Shown here: positions 21,676-21,924 of the stretch, piece by piece
Position numbering within the stretch: the first letter of the stretch is position 1
How the letters are laid out: each line of letters opens with the position of its first letter
From: a virus
Direction: 5' to 3' (one strand)
Length of the DNA stretch: 21,924 nucleotides
Virus record (IMG/VR): IMGVR_UViG_3300031766_000083
Location: 1-21,924 of that record
Position numbers and translations under genes: made by a program
The notes under the pieces: generated by a model
What the model saw: only the letters and a program-made list of their open reading frames with translations
Told to the model about the DNA's origin: nothing
Database searches by the model: none

Positions 21676-21709
21676 ATTGTCTCCGATTCTATACAGAATC
21701 AGAGACAAT
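21676..21709. promoter_or_regulatory. 15-bp inverted repeat upstream of capsid gene (operator or RNA hairpin)
   Basis: The arms at 21676-21690 and 21695-21709 are inverted copies with a single mismatch (C21684 against A21701) around a 4-nt centre ATAC. The repeat is AT/GC mixed, lacks an adjacent T-run on the - strand, and overlaps a candidate - strand -10 box. It fits either an operator for a dimeric regulator or a strong hairpin that starts the capsid message. It lies 10 nt beyond the stop codon of the preceding gene. Confidence 0.65.
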
Positions 21710-21713
21710 GCAA
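21686..21713 (-). promoter_or_regulatory. Candidate sigma70-like late promoter for the capsid gene
   Basis: On the - strand, TTGCAT (21713-21708) and TAGAAT (21691-21686) are separated by 16 nt. The -10 box matches consensus at 5 of 6 positions, the -35 box at 3 of 6. Transcription would start near 21680, inside the inverted repeat. Moderate to weak evidence. Confidence 0.3.
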
Positions 21714-21718
21714 GTTTT

Positions 21719-21924
21719 TTATCGGCCCAACCGTATTGCTAGCGCGTCAGCGTACTCTCGCATAGCTTTTAGCTGTATACGTAAGTCGCGCCGTGCGGTC
21801 TTATCTAGGGCCGCGTGGGCTTTAGTTTTCTGGAAGGTGTTAATTTTACCTGCCTTTTCAACTAAGTCTGCGAGCTCATTATTCATCCGCTGTAGGTGCG
21901 TACCGCTTTCACGGTACGAATTCT
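21719..21924 (-). CDS. Small helical phage protein upstream of capsid gene, possibly incomplete at the window edge
   Basis: Translated by hand: the stop TAA is 21721-21719, and the frame is open to the right edge. An ATG at 21886-21884 would give 55 residues (MNNELADLVEKAGKINTFQK to YADALAIRLGR). No ribosome-binding site precedes it, and 12 more in-frame codons run to the edge, so the start may lie outside. The sequence is a helical hairpin: a K-x-x-x-L-x-x-F-like first helix, a D-K-T-A-R-R-D-L-R-I-Q-L turn, then LKAMREYADALAIRL. I recall short phage proteins of this general layout in structural modules, function unknown. Confidence 0.65.
   Translation of the reverse strand, partial: NSYRESGTHLQRMNNELADLVEKAGKINTFQKTKAHAALDKTARRDLRIQLKAMREYADALAIRLGR
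21899..21918 (-). other. 7-bp perfect stem-loop just upstream of the possible ATG
   Basis: CGTACCG (21899-21905) and CGGTACG (21912-21918) pair perfectly with a 6-nt loop. It lies 13 nt upstream of the ATG at 21886 on the - strand. If that ATG is the real start, this is an intergenic hairpin; if the gene starts beyond the window, it is inside coding sequence. Confidence 0.45.

Noticed and set aside
21631-21765. 44-codon + strand frame with AGGAGG and a GTG start upstream of the capsid gene
   Set aside because: It crosses the inverted repeat and runs into the opposite-strand small gene; no + strand genes are nearby and the product has no recognisable features.
1-21924. tRNA genes, CRISPR arrays, insertion sequences, integrase/att sites
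   Set aside because: No cloverleaf-like sequences, regularly spaced repeats, transposase or integrase motifs were noticed on reading both strands; small ones could be missed by eye.

Overview
The window is part of a tailed dsDNA bacteriophage genome, most likely a podovirus-type phage (or prophage) of a Gram-negative, probably aquatic, bacterium. The phage call rests on a PolA-type DNA polymerase, a PrimPol/SF3-like primase-helicase, a complete capsid-to-tail gene row and a lysis cassette. The podovirus call rests on an adaptor protein followed by a gp10/gp12-like tail protein and a run of internal-virion-type proteins, with no tape measure or tail-tube genes. The Gram-negative host is inferred from a lipobox lipoprotein and a spanin-like protein beside the endolysin. 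Terminase and portal are not in view and probably lie beyond the right edge.

Layout. Positions 1-6964 (+ strand) hold the replication arm: the C-terminus of a DUF2800-type (Cas4/RecB-like) protein, a structured intergenic leader, a putative ssDNA-binding protein with a repeated charged tail, a terminator, a small unknown protein, a family-A DNA polymerase with a 3'-5' exonuclease domain (TTG start), a PrimPol-zinc-helicase protein, a doubtful small Cys-rich ORF, and a 2-oxoglutarate/Fe(II)-oxygenase-like protein. Positions 6968-21924 (- strand, read right to left) hold the late arm: a small helical protein, the major capsid protein, a decoration-like protein, a strong terminator, an AT-richer LamG-like protein, a helical/HhH-like virion-module protein, the head-tail adaptor, a P22 gp10/T7 gp12-like tail protein, a GNAT acetyltransferase, four internal-virion-type proteins, a tail fibre, a small beta-rich protein, a beta-propeller-like protein, a fibre-associated protein, and the lysis genes (i-spanin-like, a 57-aa holin-like protein, a lipoprotein, an M15A peptidase).

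The two arms converge with only 3 bp between stop codons. Most late genes overlap by 1-4 nt (ATGA, TAATG, TTGA, TAGTG), which suggests translational coupling. Regulatory signals read from the sequence are a + strand terminator inside the early arm, a strong - strand terminator behind the polymerase gene (antisense to the early arm, so well placed to stop late read-through), a - strand terminator after the capsid block, and a 15-bp inverted repeat upstream of the capsid gene that overlaps a possible promoter. No tRNA, CRISPR array, integrase, reverse transcriptase or insertion sequence was seen. Every gap between genes is shorter than 300 bases.
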